Shown here piece by piece: positions 22,061-38,911 of a stretch of DNA of 64,000 nucleotides (the stretch's first letter is position 1; each line of letters begins with the position of its first letter). Made by a program: the position numbers and the translations under genes. This stretch comes from Trichoplax sp. H2. Lineage: Eukaryota > Placozoa > Uniplacotomia > Trichoplacea. A model generated the notes under the pieces. It did not search any database and was not told the DNA's origin. It saw only the letters and a program-made list of their open reading frames with translations. The stretch lies in the NCBI GenBank assembly GCA_003344405.1, contig NOWV01000006.1:558001-622000 (forward strand), given 5' to 3'.

Positions 22061-25000
22061 TTAACTTAATGGCGAAATAACACGAATATCGTAATCTGGA
22101 GATGTAGTTTCATCCGATTTGACAAATGCGTTTTGATCACCCTTAATATCACGACTAACTGATAAACCGTGACCATAGCGTTCGGTATATATTGACTCGT
22201 CTTTTTCAAAATTTGTCTTTGCTAATTCGCCGTTTTCTGAAATGTATATACAGTTAATTTTAAATAGAAATAATCTTAATACGATAGCCTTCGAATTTTA
22301 AGCTTACCGTTGTCGTCGGAAGATGGATCATAATTATAGCTTTACGTCAAGTTGTCATGTTTGATAATACCAGCAAATAAGAAGAAATAAGTTATTACAT
22401 GAGGAGCCAATAATAAAGAAGGGCAAGTTATTAATCGTTACCGTTTCTCAGTAAATTTCGTGTCGGACTCTTCCCAGTCGGGCTTTAATTTTTGTTCCAA
22501 ACGAAAATCCTGTAAGTGACATAATTGTAAATTAACTGTTGCACGGTAAGATAATAATGCTTCTAAAACAGATTAGCTGATGATTACCTTTTCTCTACTT
22601 GATGCTATCAACTGTTCGAGATTTCTACTTGTACCCTTTTCCGTAAAAACCTAATTCAAAGTCACAACATTAAAATATTTACTAAACAAGATTAATTATT
22701 ACTTGCTTTTAATTAGTGTTTGGTCTAGGAAATATTGGAATAAATTATGAACCTGATGTCGTAAAGCTTCAGCTTCATGCTTTTTAGCATCAAACATCAC
22801 TTGCAGCTACAGCATTATTAAAAAAATTAACGTTATTTGTATCGTTTTAATAACTCATCTTTAATACAATAATCGAATTAGCCTTTATTCGTATGATTTG
22901 TAGATTATGGTATATATTTAATATCTATTCACGATATATCTTACCTGCTCATTATCCATCGATTGAGACATCAATCGTCGCCCAAGATCCTCATTCTGAT
23001 CTTCTAGCTTCAGATATAATTCACGTATTGTAGATACGTCTTTGAGTAATGATTCCTGTATGATGATTAACATGATAAATACAGAAATTAACTCCAGTAA
23101 TATATTATTGATCTGCGGTGATTCAAATGTTACTATAGGATATATGTGTTACCTTTTCCTCCTGAGCTACACGTAATTGTTCTTCCATGTTAGATAATGA
23201 TTGTGCCATACTTGAAAGTTGCATTTCGTAAGACTGTTGAGCTAATTTATGCTAATATAAAGCATCGTTTAAAATTAATTGCATTTTCTCTATTATACAT
23301 AATTTCGAAAATCTATCCTTACTCGTTCAAGCTCTTTCTCTTGCTGTTCCGTCACTTCACGTGCTAGATAATATTGCTATAATATCATACATGGAGCAAT
23401 AATTGTTATTGTGGCGACAGCAGTGTTATAGAATATTTTACTGTTAGTAAATAGAACTGCAATATGGACATTTACCTCATCTCTTGCTGCCATTTGTGCG
23501 CGCATATTGGCACTTTCACTAATAGTTTGTCTGGCTGTAGAATCAATCTGTTCCTTTTCATTACTTAAGATTCTAAATTGTTCTAATAATTCCGCTTTCT
23601 CTTGATCTTTAATTTCTAGTAACTCTTGTACACGTGAAGCTTGTCGAGCGTATTCCTGCACTTGCAATTTCAATTCGGAACACTCCGTAGCATTTCTTTC
23701 CAGCTCTTCATGCAACGCCTTAATTAAAATACAGTTGAATGTGCGATAATTTATAGTACAGGTAAAAACGAGGTCTTACAAATTAATAATTAGGAATAGA
23801 ATACAGACTTGATTTTCTTCCGTCATAATAGCTAAATCTTCATGAAGTCGCCGATTTTCTTTGTGACTTTGCTCGTGGCCATGATGTAATTGATTGACTT
23901 CATCAGCTGAATCATTAATTTGCCTTTTCAAACTTTGAATTTCTCGATCTTTCCTAGACAGTTGTTCGTTTACCAAACTATATTTTGTATCCAGATAATT
24001 ATTAATTTGTCAGTATAAGGAACAAAGTTTAACAAAGACAGAAATTAAATGACACGCAATAAATCCATATAGTCTATAGGACAATAATGATGTTGGCTGT
24101 AATATAACGTTCACACAAAGCTTTAACAAATTGTCAAAGTAAGCTAAACTATTGCTGCCAATATACCTTAAACGTGACTCTAGTTCTTCTACGGTCGATT
24201 CAAGTTGCTTAGATCGTTCTAATATTTGTTTTTTGTCGCCTTCTAAAGTGTCCATCAATTCTGCTTTTTTATCAACTTCATTTTGTAGTGAATCGCGATC
24301 TCTATCAAGAGATGATAATACGCTCCTTAAGCGTTTTACTTCATCTTTGCAAGCACTTGATTGTTTTTTAACTTCACCTAAATATTCCGAGCTGATTAAT
24401 TTTTAATTAAACGAAATGAAGAGACAGTCATTTTAAATTTTACCTATTTTTTCTTCTAATCTATTGATTTTCTTTTCGGCAGCCTGTAGTTCACTAATTT
24501 TGGAGGATAGCTTGTTTTGATACTCTTCTATAGATCTCTCGGCTTGATCAAGTAATAATCTGTATTTGCTTGATTGACTTTTTTGTTCCACAACATCTTC
24601 CCTTGCCATTGTCAGGGACAAAGTAGAGTTTTTGACTTGCTCTTCTAAATGTGAAATCATTTCGCGAGCGGATGAAAGTTGAGATCGTAGTTCTGATTTT
24701 TGTCGTTCAGCCTGCAATTAAAGCAGCTATTAATTATTGCATTGTTTTTATACATATACCAAGTCCTTCTATTAATAATCTAAACGCACATGCGGTAGTT
24801 ACCCTAACCGAATTAATGTAGATGCTGTTACTAAGAAATAAGATTTGCATGCATGGTACACTTTAGATTGCGACAAAGTGATACTTACATCTGTTAACGA
24901 ATTAATAGCAGCGTCTGCTTTCTGTTCTAGAAACTTTCGATCAACAGCAACAGACTCTGAAGAGACCTGAAATAATAAGTTATTACAATTTTCATTAAGC

Positions 25001-28000
25001 TATCATCATCAATAAAGTAGCTGCAAGAAGGCATTAAACACCTCAATGATGTCATAATAGATAATTTATAAAACTATCCAGAATAGTACCTTTAATCTTT
25101 CTCTTAAGCTGTTACGTTCAGTTTTTGCGGCTTCCAACTCTTGGATAGCATCATCCCGCTCTTCTTCTATTCTTTTTAAAACCAACGATTTGTTCGAAGA
25201 TACTCCGTTAGGAGATAAGATCGATTCACGACGAAGACGCTGGAGTTCTTCCTGTGCCTGATGGTATCGATAATGGATGGGATTTGCTTTAAGATGATCG
25301 TTTCATTCCATGGTAAATTTACAATACTAAGGCTAAATAATAATGCATATACTCGTATTGTACAGTACATAATCACAACATACTCATTACGGTCGCATAA
25401 TGATGAATCGATCATTTTAATCTTTAAAAATATATAAAGATACTTCGCTGACAAAGTGTGATTAAATTTGATTCAATAACTGAGCAACTTATAAGGTATA
25501 TGTAAATCAACAGATCAAAATCATTTACCGTCAGTAGCTTTCTACGGAATGCTAATTTAGCCACTTACGTAAAATGCAGCATAATCTTTAATAAAATATT
25601 GGATAAAAACAACGAAAATTTGCAAACCTGCTTGTAGAGTAAAGTAGTGCTATCGCGGTCGTGTGCTAGATCTTTAACATTATTTTGTATCTAATAAGAT
25701 AAAGACATGTAAGATTATCATCGGCCATAACCGTATAGCACAAAAGGTATGATCATATGTAATTATTGAACAGATATATTTAAAAATGCTTTTACTTCAT
25801 TTAAGTTCTTTTCAAAATTTTTTAGAACAGTTTTAAGTTCGTCTCTTTCTTGTCTCAAGCGTTTTACGACCTCTGACTCCTTAGCACTAATTTGCTGTAA
25901 TTATCAAGAACATTTATCATTTAGAAAAGTTACCACATTTTTATTTTGCACGAATTCTTTAGTCTAATTAACAAAATTATCAACCTTTTCTCTTAGTGAC
26001 TTCTTCGGTAAGTTCTTGCCTTCGGCTTTCAATAAACTTCTTAGATTATCGCATTCATCTCGGTAGTAATCTCTTTCACGCTCAAGAACTCTTATGGTCA
26101 TTTCATTATGGTTCTACACATCATGACATGAATCCTTCTCAATGAAATTGCATTACAATTAAACACTTCTCAATTGTAAGGTGTACCTTCGTATCCTCTG
26201 ATGGTCCAGATAATATCTCAGATGTAGATATTCTATCCTTCTGCTTAAGCAAATTCTGTAAGGTTAAGCATTCTTTCTTATAATGATCTCGTTCTTCTTC
26301 CAAAATTTTTGTCAAGCTCTTAAAGATGGACGATTTAAAAGCTGTTTAAGAATGCTGTTGCATGTCATTAGTGATGGTAATGAAAGACATATCATACATG
26401 AGTTTTGACGGTATTCCTTTGCCTTAATCTGTCAATTTCATTTGTTAAGTCTCGTTCTATGAAATATGTTGTAAATTAAGTGAGGATAAATCTTAGATTT
26501 CCTTCGGTTACCGAACTTAGGAATCATCATCAAGTTTAGGAATAAAGATAATTTAAAAGTTATACCTATATTTGATAACTTTTCACATTTATTACTCAGT
26601 GTCTGATTATTAACTTGGACTTTATCCAATACACTTGCTGATTTCTTTGACTCGCGCTCCGAGATAGCTACAAGCTCTGTTAGTTGAGTATTTTCAGCTT
26701 CAAGGGACTGAATATGTTCACGTAATTCATTATATTTATCACTTAATTCCTCTCTTGCTTTAATATTGGCTCGTAAATCATTCTGCAAGTTAATAAGTAA
26801 ACTAACATTAATAATTTTCTGGCATTAAACTTTAAGCAATATAAAGTGCTGTTATTAGAGCTAGGAATATACGTATAATACTTGAATATCAGCTATCTCT
26901 CGATGACAATCAGCTATGGTCTCATCTTTATCTTGTTCGAGCTGTTTAGATAAGCGATCAATATCTTTCAGTTCATTGCATAAGTCATCATTTCTTTTCG
27001 AGAGGTTTCTATTCTCCTTTTCTAGACTGGTCTTAGCGCTAATCGTATCATCTAATTTGTTCTCAAGCTCACGATTGGCATCTTGAAGGAAGTTAACCTA
27101 AACGTACATCAAGCGATATTGCTAAATAACTTGTTACTAGTTGATATTCTAGCTCGCTACAAATAATTTTAATTTCTATGTTGCGTTTAGAAGATAACAA
27201 CTATCTTTAGGCATGGAGATTAAAATTATTACTGTTGTTATATACGACAGTAAATAACTGAGCGAAAAATGTAGCAACTAAACTGACCTGAACATTCAAA
27301 TGTGATATAATACGTTCATTGCTATCTTTCTTCGTTTCATCGATCACAGCTTCAACAGGACGGCCGTCACTAAGTAGTTTACTTAATCGCTCAATTTCTT
27401 TATCACGGACATCAATCTATGTTAAAGCATTTTGAGTCATAGGATTATAATCACATCTAAGAACATATAGATTTAACGATCAGTGTAGAATTACTTTTAT
27501 ACAAACACTCTTTAAGAGAAGTTCTTACGGAATTTAATTGTCTTAATGAGAATTAAATCAATTAGCTACTCATAAATAATCAACTAATTAATAGGCCCTG
27601 ATAAATCAATCTCCTCAAGGCTAGACTTAATGGTATCATCTGTTAGTAATAAGCTGAATAGCCATGCGATGAAATTGTTTCATATAATTCTATTCATTAA
27701 AAAAACTAATTGATCTTTCATCTTCAAATGTCGAAAAATGGTCTTAAATAATTATGATAGTCCCATACCTACTTATACTTCTGCGGTATAGCGTCATTAT
27801 GCATCGTAAAAAGCAATGCATGGTTTCACTGTGTAAGTTAAGTACTAGTAACCTTTGCTTCATATGTCTATTATATATTAGCTACTTACAATATTATGGA
27901 TCAATAAGAATTATTTTAAAAGTACGCTGTTACTTTAAATATTATATCATAATAATCATAAATTATAATCATGATGCAATCTGAATATAGTTTAGTCCGG

Positions 28001-28751
28001 TTCGACTGCTTGAGAATATTTATTAAGATTTGTCGTTTTCTACCTGTTTCCTAAGTGATTTAATTCTCCTGTCATTACTGTTTTGTTCATCCTTCAGGAG
28101 GTCAACTTCAGTCTGTAGTTTCTCGATCCTGCCATCAGCTACATGTAGCAAATCAGCAATATAGGGATCACTTATTGCATCGTGATTGTTATAACCATAA
28201 GCACGATCATCAGACGGATCGATTGTTGCATCAATGTCCATTCGTTGTCTCCTATGTGGAATATGACGTTTTCGACCACCAGGAGTTTCGACAACAGCTT
28301 GAAAATTCCTTTCCTGCAGTTGCTGAATACGATCGGTTTTAATTTCAGTTGCATGCTCTAAGGATTTAATTTTATGAGCGTATTGCGTATTAAGAAACCG
28401 TAAGTCAGCATTTTCATGTTCCAAATGGCGTACGGTTTCTTTTAAATCTCGAATTGTTAATTCACTTTCTTCCTTGACTTTAATTAGTTGCAAATGGATG
28501 CTATTATTCTCTTTCATTAATCGACCATTATCTCGCTTGTACGGCTCAATAATTCTTTCCCAATTACCTTTCTCAACCTGACGCTGACTAAGTTCGGTTT
28601 TAGCATTCTTTAAGCTTTCAGTAGTATGTAACAAGTCGGCAAACAATTTCTCCACCAAAGGTACACTATCAACTCCTAACAGTTGCCGATAGCCTAATTG
28701 ATCCAGCCTTCTTCGTAGCTTTGTGAACTTCCTTTCTGCCGCTGTCGACAT
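22061..28751 (-). CDS. CEP135: centrosomal protein CEP135, about 1194 aa, 23 exons
   Basis: Coiled-coil scaffold of the centriole cartwheel (Bld10/CEP135 family), binding microtubules and SAS-6/CPAP in studied species. Exon 1 (28044-28751) gives MSTAAERKFTKLRRRLDQLG, LVEKLFADLLHTTESL, LRFLNTQYAHKIKSLE, VVETPGGRKRHIPHRRQRM and SDPYIADLLHVADGRI, all diagnostic of the N-terminus. Further exons: 27288-27416, 26882-27097, 26566-26782, 26398-26456, 26187-26318, 25985-26113, 25772-25894, 25628-25690, 25090-25257, 24889-24966, 24444-24711, 24167-24391, 23809-23977, 23476-23718, 23323-23376, 23153-23251, 22945-23055, 22753-22806, 22588-22650, 22442-22509, 22308-22339, 22061-22236. Nearly all encode heptad-type coiled coil; the tail (last about 70 residues) is polar and unstructured. 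Every junction is in phase except 24444/24391, where one base seems to be missing in an A run. Human CEP135 is 1140 residues. Confidence 0.95.
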
Positions 28752-31020
28752 GATTTTTACCTTGCTATAGTTTACCTATGCAAGAAATATAAATAAAATA
28801 CGTAAATATTACTAAATCTATTTCATGATAATAGAATTGATGCAGGTAACTTTTATCCCAATTTCTCTATCTATCTCTAAATTACCTATCTACGTTAAAG
28901 TTATCTCTTCAAGATCATAGTAACTGAAATCGTGCGATGATACTGCCCTAAGACAGTTAAAATTACTCTAGAGTTGTCTGAAGAATTGTTTATCGTCGAC
29001 TATTGCATTAGAACAAATGGAGCACATTTTCTCTCAAGGTAAAAATAAAATTTCGTAATATATGTAATAACGCGCACGTTGTATAGGCTGCTTTGGTAGA
29101 TTAAAGTTTAATTTATTCTCTCCTCACTGATCTAACGTATTTTACGATATTTCTTGAGCAATTTCATTACTTGCCGGCAACTTGAATATAATGACAAGAA
29201 TCAGTAGCATTTGTGAAAATGCTGCATCTTGCTAAATAATTTCTTCACAGCCAGTACTGTACTCGTATTGCCACGTATATGGATCAAAGGGACTAAAATA
29301 ATGACTTTAAAATATCCATTGTAACCATATGACCTATCATCTGCACACGGAACTAATCTCATTTTGACCTTAACTTATCATATCTATTTTAACTTATACA
29401 GCATGTGTTTCCTCCGTCAAGTACTATTGCAATTGCTTAAACGGTAGTTCCTTTATGCCAAAATAGTTAATTATGCACGTACGATGTACAGCACTGTACT
29501 ACATGTGGCGTGTATAACAATTTAGCTTAGATCTGCCAGACGAATGATCACTGGACAAGTGATTGCAATCTGAGAAATCTGAAGAATTAAGCAGATCTAC
29601 ATCATCGTTCAAAATATAAAATTGCAAATTATATTATACGTATACAGGAAGTATTTCAAGTAGCATCGACCTAGTCATTAGTGGCCAGTATACGCTATAA
29701 TTAATGATGTTCTAATGAATGTTATTGTCATCGCATCAGTAATAACATATGTAATTAGTTCCATACACGACTATACGGTATAAATGTACACATACTGTAG
29801 TATATCATGCAATGATTCAATTATGTATATTACTCGCAACTATTTATGGCCGATGCCTGTAATAATTAAATAATATCAATACTAGCATAATCTCGTGAAG
29901 ATCTTGTTGGGTATTGCAGTAATGTCCATGCAAACAGTCAATTTTTGTATCCTACGTACACTTGCAAATACAGTCGATGATCCTGTTCACTCTCAGTAAT
30001 TATTTTATCCCATTTTTTTTAATTAATTAAAGTGAAATAAATAACTCAGCTTACTGTATAGTGTACTCTATGCAGCCGTTGTTACATCGTTGCGATTATT
30101 GATAATATATCTGTTATCTATATATAATTCAATTAATAAAGTTACAAGGTTTTATTACTGTAAAGATACAGTATCATGATCTACGTACTATATGTCGAAT
30201 CCAGATCCAAATTCTATCTATCTACTGCCACGATAAAATGTACTGTACAAATGTAAGAAATGATATCATTGTAAGGGAATGAAATGATGAAACTGTTAGA
30301 AGGAAAAAATATTCCAATATTTTAATTTGTTCTGACTGTCTTCTGAGGTAGTTGAACCAATGGCTATATCATCTATTCGTAGCTATAACGATAGCTGTTG
30401 AACATGCGAGCGATTTCTAATTGAATAGTATGGGTGGAATGAGTGTTCATTTATGTTAATCCACTATCATCATACTCGTACACTATAGCATAGTAATCTT
30501 AGCCTTATTCAATGATGTGAAAAAATTTGGATACATTAATAGGTAGGTTTATCTAAGAGTGGATGACTTTATTATTTGATTATTATTGTTATTCATTATT
30601 TTTGTTTCATTCTTATCAAATTATGAGCATGTAAACGTGTCATGGATATGACTAGTGAAGTCATGATGGACTACCAGTTAAGACAGTAGAATGGATTTTA
30701 TAGAGTTGAAGTAAGCTTTAAGTTATACATACCTTTGAAAGTAAAACTGTAATTATTGGCGAACCAGACCAGAATTTTGAAGGCTAGTTTATTACTCTGC
30801 CACTACAGTAGTGGTCAATGAGATAATAAAAGATAACGGAAATTAATTCAAAGTTTATGATTGTAAGAGTGTAGCACACAGAAGCAGTGATTCTGCTCTT
30901 ACTGGACGCTGTACGAATCCTCGCGTAAGCAACAGACTATTGAAGTATCCTTGTCAACAAACAGTAGTCGCTCTGGCGCCCTCTTCGGTCTTGATCCGTT
31001 TTTGAATTGACTGTTTTACA

Positions 31021-31360
31021 GTAAGGTACAGTACAGTACAGTACAGTACAGTACAGTACTGTACACTGTACAGTAGATTGTACTCAAAGTTTTTACACAC
31101 GACTGTACAGTACAGTACATACAGTACTCAAAGTTTTTACACACGATTGTACTGGACACTGTACTGTACACTGTACAGTATACTGTATACTGTAGAGCAC
31201 TGTACTGTACAGTGTACAGTACTCAAAGTTTTTACACACGACTGTAATGCACTGTACAGTGTACAGTACAGTACAGTGTACAGTACAGTATTTACTATAG
31301 ACTGTGAATTGAAATTCTTACCAATACAGTAGTACTGTACAGTACACACGGTACAGTACA
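31021..31360. repeat. CTGTAC/GTACAG island with a threefold 21-bp sub-repeat
   Basis: Runs of GTACA and CTGTAC palindromes alternate with three copies of ACTCAAAGTTTTTACACACG at about 31083, 31123 and 31212. The spacing (40 and 89 bases) varies with the length of the intervening CTGTAC run, as if those runs expand and contract. Confidence 0.8.
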
Positions 31361-31438
31361 ACAGTGTTCGGATTTCTAAAAGAATAAAGCCTTGTGATCG
31401 ATTATAATTCTATACAATATTACTGTATGCTTGCTAAG

Positions 31439-31505
31439 CATGGTTAATAAAAGAGCTAAAAGAGGATTTTGTTACTAATGCTAATCAAAGCTCTTTTAAA
31501 CCATG
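31439..31505. repeat. hairpin, 17-19 bp arms
   Basis: CATGGTTAATAAAAGAGCT (31439-31457) pairs with AGCTCTTTTAAACCATG (31489-31505) with one 2-base bulge and a 31-base loop. The size is in the range of precursor-miRNA-like stems, but there is no evidence of expression. It may equally be a short fold-back transposon. Confidence 0.6.
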
Positions 31506-32222
31506 CGTAGTGGAAGTTTGCCTATTGATATATTTTTGAGTTTTTCGTATCTTGATCCCGAGAGATTTTGTACAGTACAGTACTGTATACTTGTAATGCA
31601 GTACTATGTACTGTAAATCTACAGTACAATATTGTACGCTTGGTGTCGTTCAGTACAGTACGTAGTACGTACTATACTGTAATGCACTGGAGTGATTTCT
31701 TACCCTACTGAACAGTAATTTTGAACCTCCCGCATCCGCACTAACGTAAAAACTAGTAAGGCCATGTGGCTTGACTTTGACAGATTTGCATAGAGAAGCG
31801 GTTGTGAACCAGTTGCCATGTTACTATCTCAGACTGCAGCTAAATATGGAGACTGTAGAGTAAAACAGGGCAGTCGATATTCCCCAACGACTAGCTTGCA
31901 AGGTCAGAGTATTTATATACTGTATTACTGTAGTAAGAATACGCCACATTTGGCTGACTACTATTGAAGTAGGCAAGTGTCTGCTCAGTGCTCCCTCACA
32001 TTGTTCAATCTCGACGCACAACTGCATTGATTGATGTAGTAGTAAAGTCGAGCTAAGGTTCACTTTGAATTATTTACTCTTACGGTTTAGGCTGAAGTGA
32101 TAGATTGGATCATTGTGCTTTGATATACTGTAATACTAACGAAACTTCATCGATCGAAATCGACGTAACTTAAGAAGAAAAGAGTGAACAATTTCATCAA
32201 CGTTTCATTGGTATCAACTTGA

Positions 32223-36666
<4,444 letters not shown>

Positions 36667-37805
36667 CCTGATAACAATCCTGAGTATTAACCTACGTGCA
36701 TTAATCAAATAAATAAATAATGAAGTTAAATGACTGAAACCTTAAATTCTTACAATTTAATATTTGGATACACTAGAAATTCTTTAATTCAGAATGACAT
36801 GGACGTATCGTCTATTGTAAATTATTCAAAGCAATACACAGACAGCTTGTGAGATTTTTAAACTACAGTACTGCAATACAATCTGTAAGTGACTCATGCT
36901 GCATGGAAAAATTAGTTTATATTTACTAAATTCTTATGCGCATTGTTGAAATCATCTTACACTTGAATTTAGAGTCATTGCATTATTAACGTAAGTTTTA
37001 TTGTCTTTAGATAGTCTCTTTGCATGTCATTTTAAAGATTTACTATTTAATAAGGAAACACATATACATGTATAATCAAAGTATTAATGTGCGCAAAACG
37101 ATACGTTCACCTAAAAATATAGTTTGCATGACGTTGGATGTCATTCATCGAAAGATAAATTCTATAACCATGGAGTCTATGCTATAGACGCGATATAAAA
37201 TAGAGCTTCTTGCATCGATACTTCGTTTTCGATGACTTGTTACAGTTTACAACAGAACATTTTCAGACTATAAAAACAGCGAAATAAGTGATCAATCACA
37301 ATTTCGTAGGTAATGCCAAATTTGCACCAAATTTGGCCAAGACTTTATATAAGTAAATTCGATAAGTTGTGTCGCATCTAAAGGTACATTATTTAAATAA
37401 ATATGAACTAAATACAGAGTTAAAGTATATAGTGGTGGTTTTATAGTGCTGAGTACTTGGAAGGCCAATGCAGGTACATCTAAATTGAATATGGAGCTAT
37501 ATAATGGTTCTATAGTGGTGAGTACTGGGAAGGCCAATTCAAGTACATCCAAATTGAATATAGAGCTGAACAATGATTTTTATAGTGGTGAGTGCTGTCA
37601 AGGCCAATTAAAAATCGAAAAAAATATTACTAGCGATTATTATTTGGAGTGTAGCACAATCAATCAATCACATATCTTTACTTTAAAGAATAAAAAACTG
37701 AGATGTACCCTATGATTACGACAGGATGTAAGGCCAAGCAGAGCCTAGAGCAATAAAATGAATGTGAGTAGGTTTTATTTATCATTATCAGCAATCTACG
37801 TATAG
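36667..37805. other. ABCE1 3' flank with a tandem repeat
   Basis: About 1.1 kb without a recognisable gene, containing the ABCE1 3' UTR. The 89-codon plus-strand ORF 37446-37715 lies over a tandem repeat and is most likely a by-product of it. Confidence 0.5.
37439..37625. repeat. tandem repeat, about 67 bp x 2.5
   Basis: Units start TTCTATAGTGGTGAGTACTG (the second copy, about 37508); the others read TTTTATAGTGCTGAGTACTT (about 37439) and TTTTATAGTGGTGAGTGCTG (about 37576). All are followed by AAGGCCAAT, and the first two then share GTACATC-AAATTGAATAT-GAGCT. The last copy is incomplete. The period is not a multiple of three throughout, which argues against a coding repeat. Confidence 0.75.
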
Positions 37806-38207
37806 CTAATCATCAGTTAAAGTCATCTTTTTAATATTATCCATGGTTGCTGATATATCAAAGCTCGCTTGATTTGCAATTATTGATTTAATGGACTCGA
37901 AAAATGTAATATCTTCGAAATGAATTGTTTTCCGTGATGGCTTATTGCTTAAGCTGTTGGTGAAATCTTGAATTCTATTCAGAATTTTGAAAGGTGTTAC
38001 TACATCACCCATCTCAGCGGAATATTTAATATTTATAAGATTGATGATTTCGTCTAATAAATTACGCCTTCCAATGAAAAGAAACGTACTAGCCGCATTT
38101 GGCTCAGTAATGACTAAATACTTGACAGCTTGTTGATGGAGGAGTTGCTGAATTTCTTTCTCTTGATAAGATGTCGTTATACCGTAAAGACTGTTCATCT
38201 TGTACAT
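37806..38207 (-). CDS. hypothetical single-exon protein, about 133 aa
   Basis: Open frame from ATG at 38207 (MYKMNSLYGITTSYQEKEIQ) to TAG at 37806-37808. The composition is protein-like rather than repeat-like: a mixed alpha/beta pattern with VKYLVITEPNAASTFLFIG and helical segments such as NLLDEIINLINIKY and FESIKSIIANQASFDI. No family is recognised. There is no signal peptide or membrane segment. It could be a lineage-specific intronless gene, or the terminal exon of a longer gene whose upstream exons I cannot see; an acceptor-like ACAAG lies just inside the start. It sits between ABCE1 and VPS37A on the opposite strand to both. Confidence 0.4.
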   Translation of the reverse strand: MYKMNSLYGITTSYQEKEIQQLLHQQAVKYLVITEPNAASTFLFIGRRNLLDEIINLINIKYSAEMGDVVTPFKILNRIQDFTNSLSNKPSRKTIHFEDITFFESIKSIIANQASFDISATMDNIKKMTLTDD

Positions 38208-38911
38208 CAAATTATGTAATGTAGTAACTTTATTAAAGCATCTTCAAAGTTAGTTTTACTCTTTCGAAATGGATTTTCACAGTACACTCGTATACTTTAT
38301 ACTACACGTTCTTTTGGTAACGGGAAGAAGGAAGGAAGGCCTACAGTAGTTTAGCTGGAGGGGATTAGCTTGAGATTTTGGTGGAAAAATTTCTTCTTTA
38401 GTAGTTCTTTCGGTAAGTTGATCATGATACAAAGGCTGTACTGAGTGATGAATTTTTACTCAATTATGTTTTAATCGAGAAAATTGGAAAATTGTCGTCT
38501 CTAATGACTCCATTCCAGATACTTTCAAAATAATCTGGAGTTTCTGGACAGAACCCACCTACAAAATCCAATTTTAGTTATAGCTACGCATGCTTGAAAT
38601 ACAGTACTGTACTTGCGTATCATGGCTGTACTGTACTGTACTGAACATCCACATCACTGAAACGCCTTACTGAATACAGTGTACAGTATACAGTACATTC
38701 GTGAATGTACGGTAGCACAGTACTGTACACCGAGTACCGTACTGTACTTAGAATGGCACAGTTCCGTACAGGGACCAGCAGGGTACAGTACAGTATGACA
38801 TAACCCGATTCAACATTGCTGTCCGGAGTATTCGCCCATTCGCCATCAGTACAAGTACAAGATCGAGCAGGAAACTCCTTTTAACGCGTTTATGGTTCAA
38901 TCGATTTGAAG
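38208..38911. other. VPS37A upstream region with CTGTAC island
   Basis: Spacer holding a CTGTAC/GTACAG island at 38598-38790 that ends about 120 bases before the VPS37A start codon. Nothing else was recognised. Confidence 0.6.
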
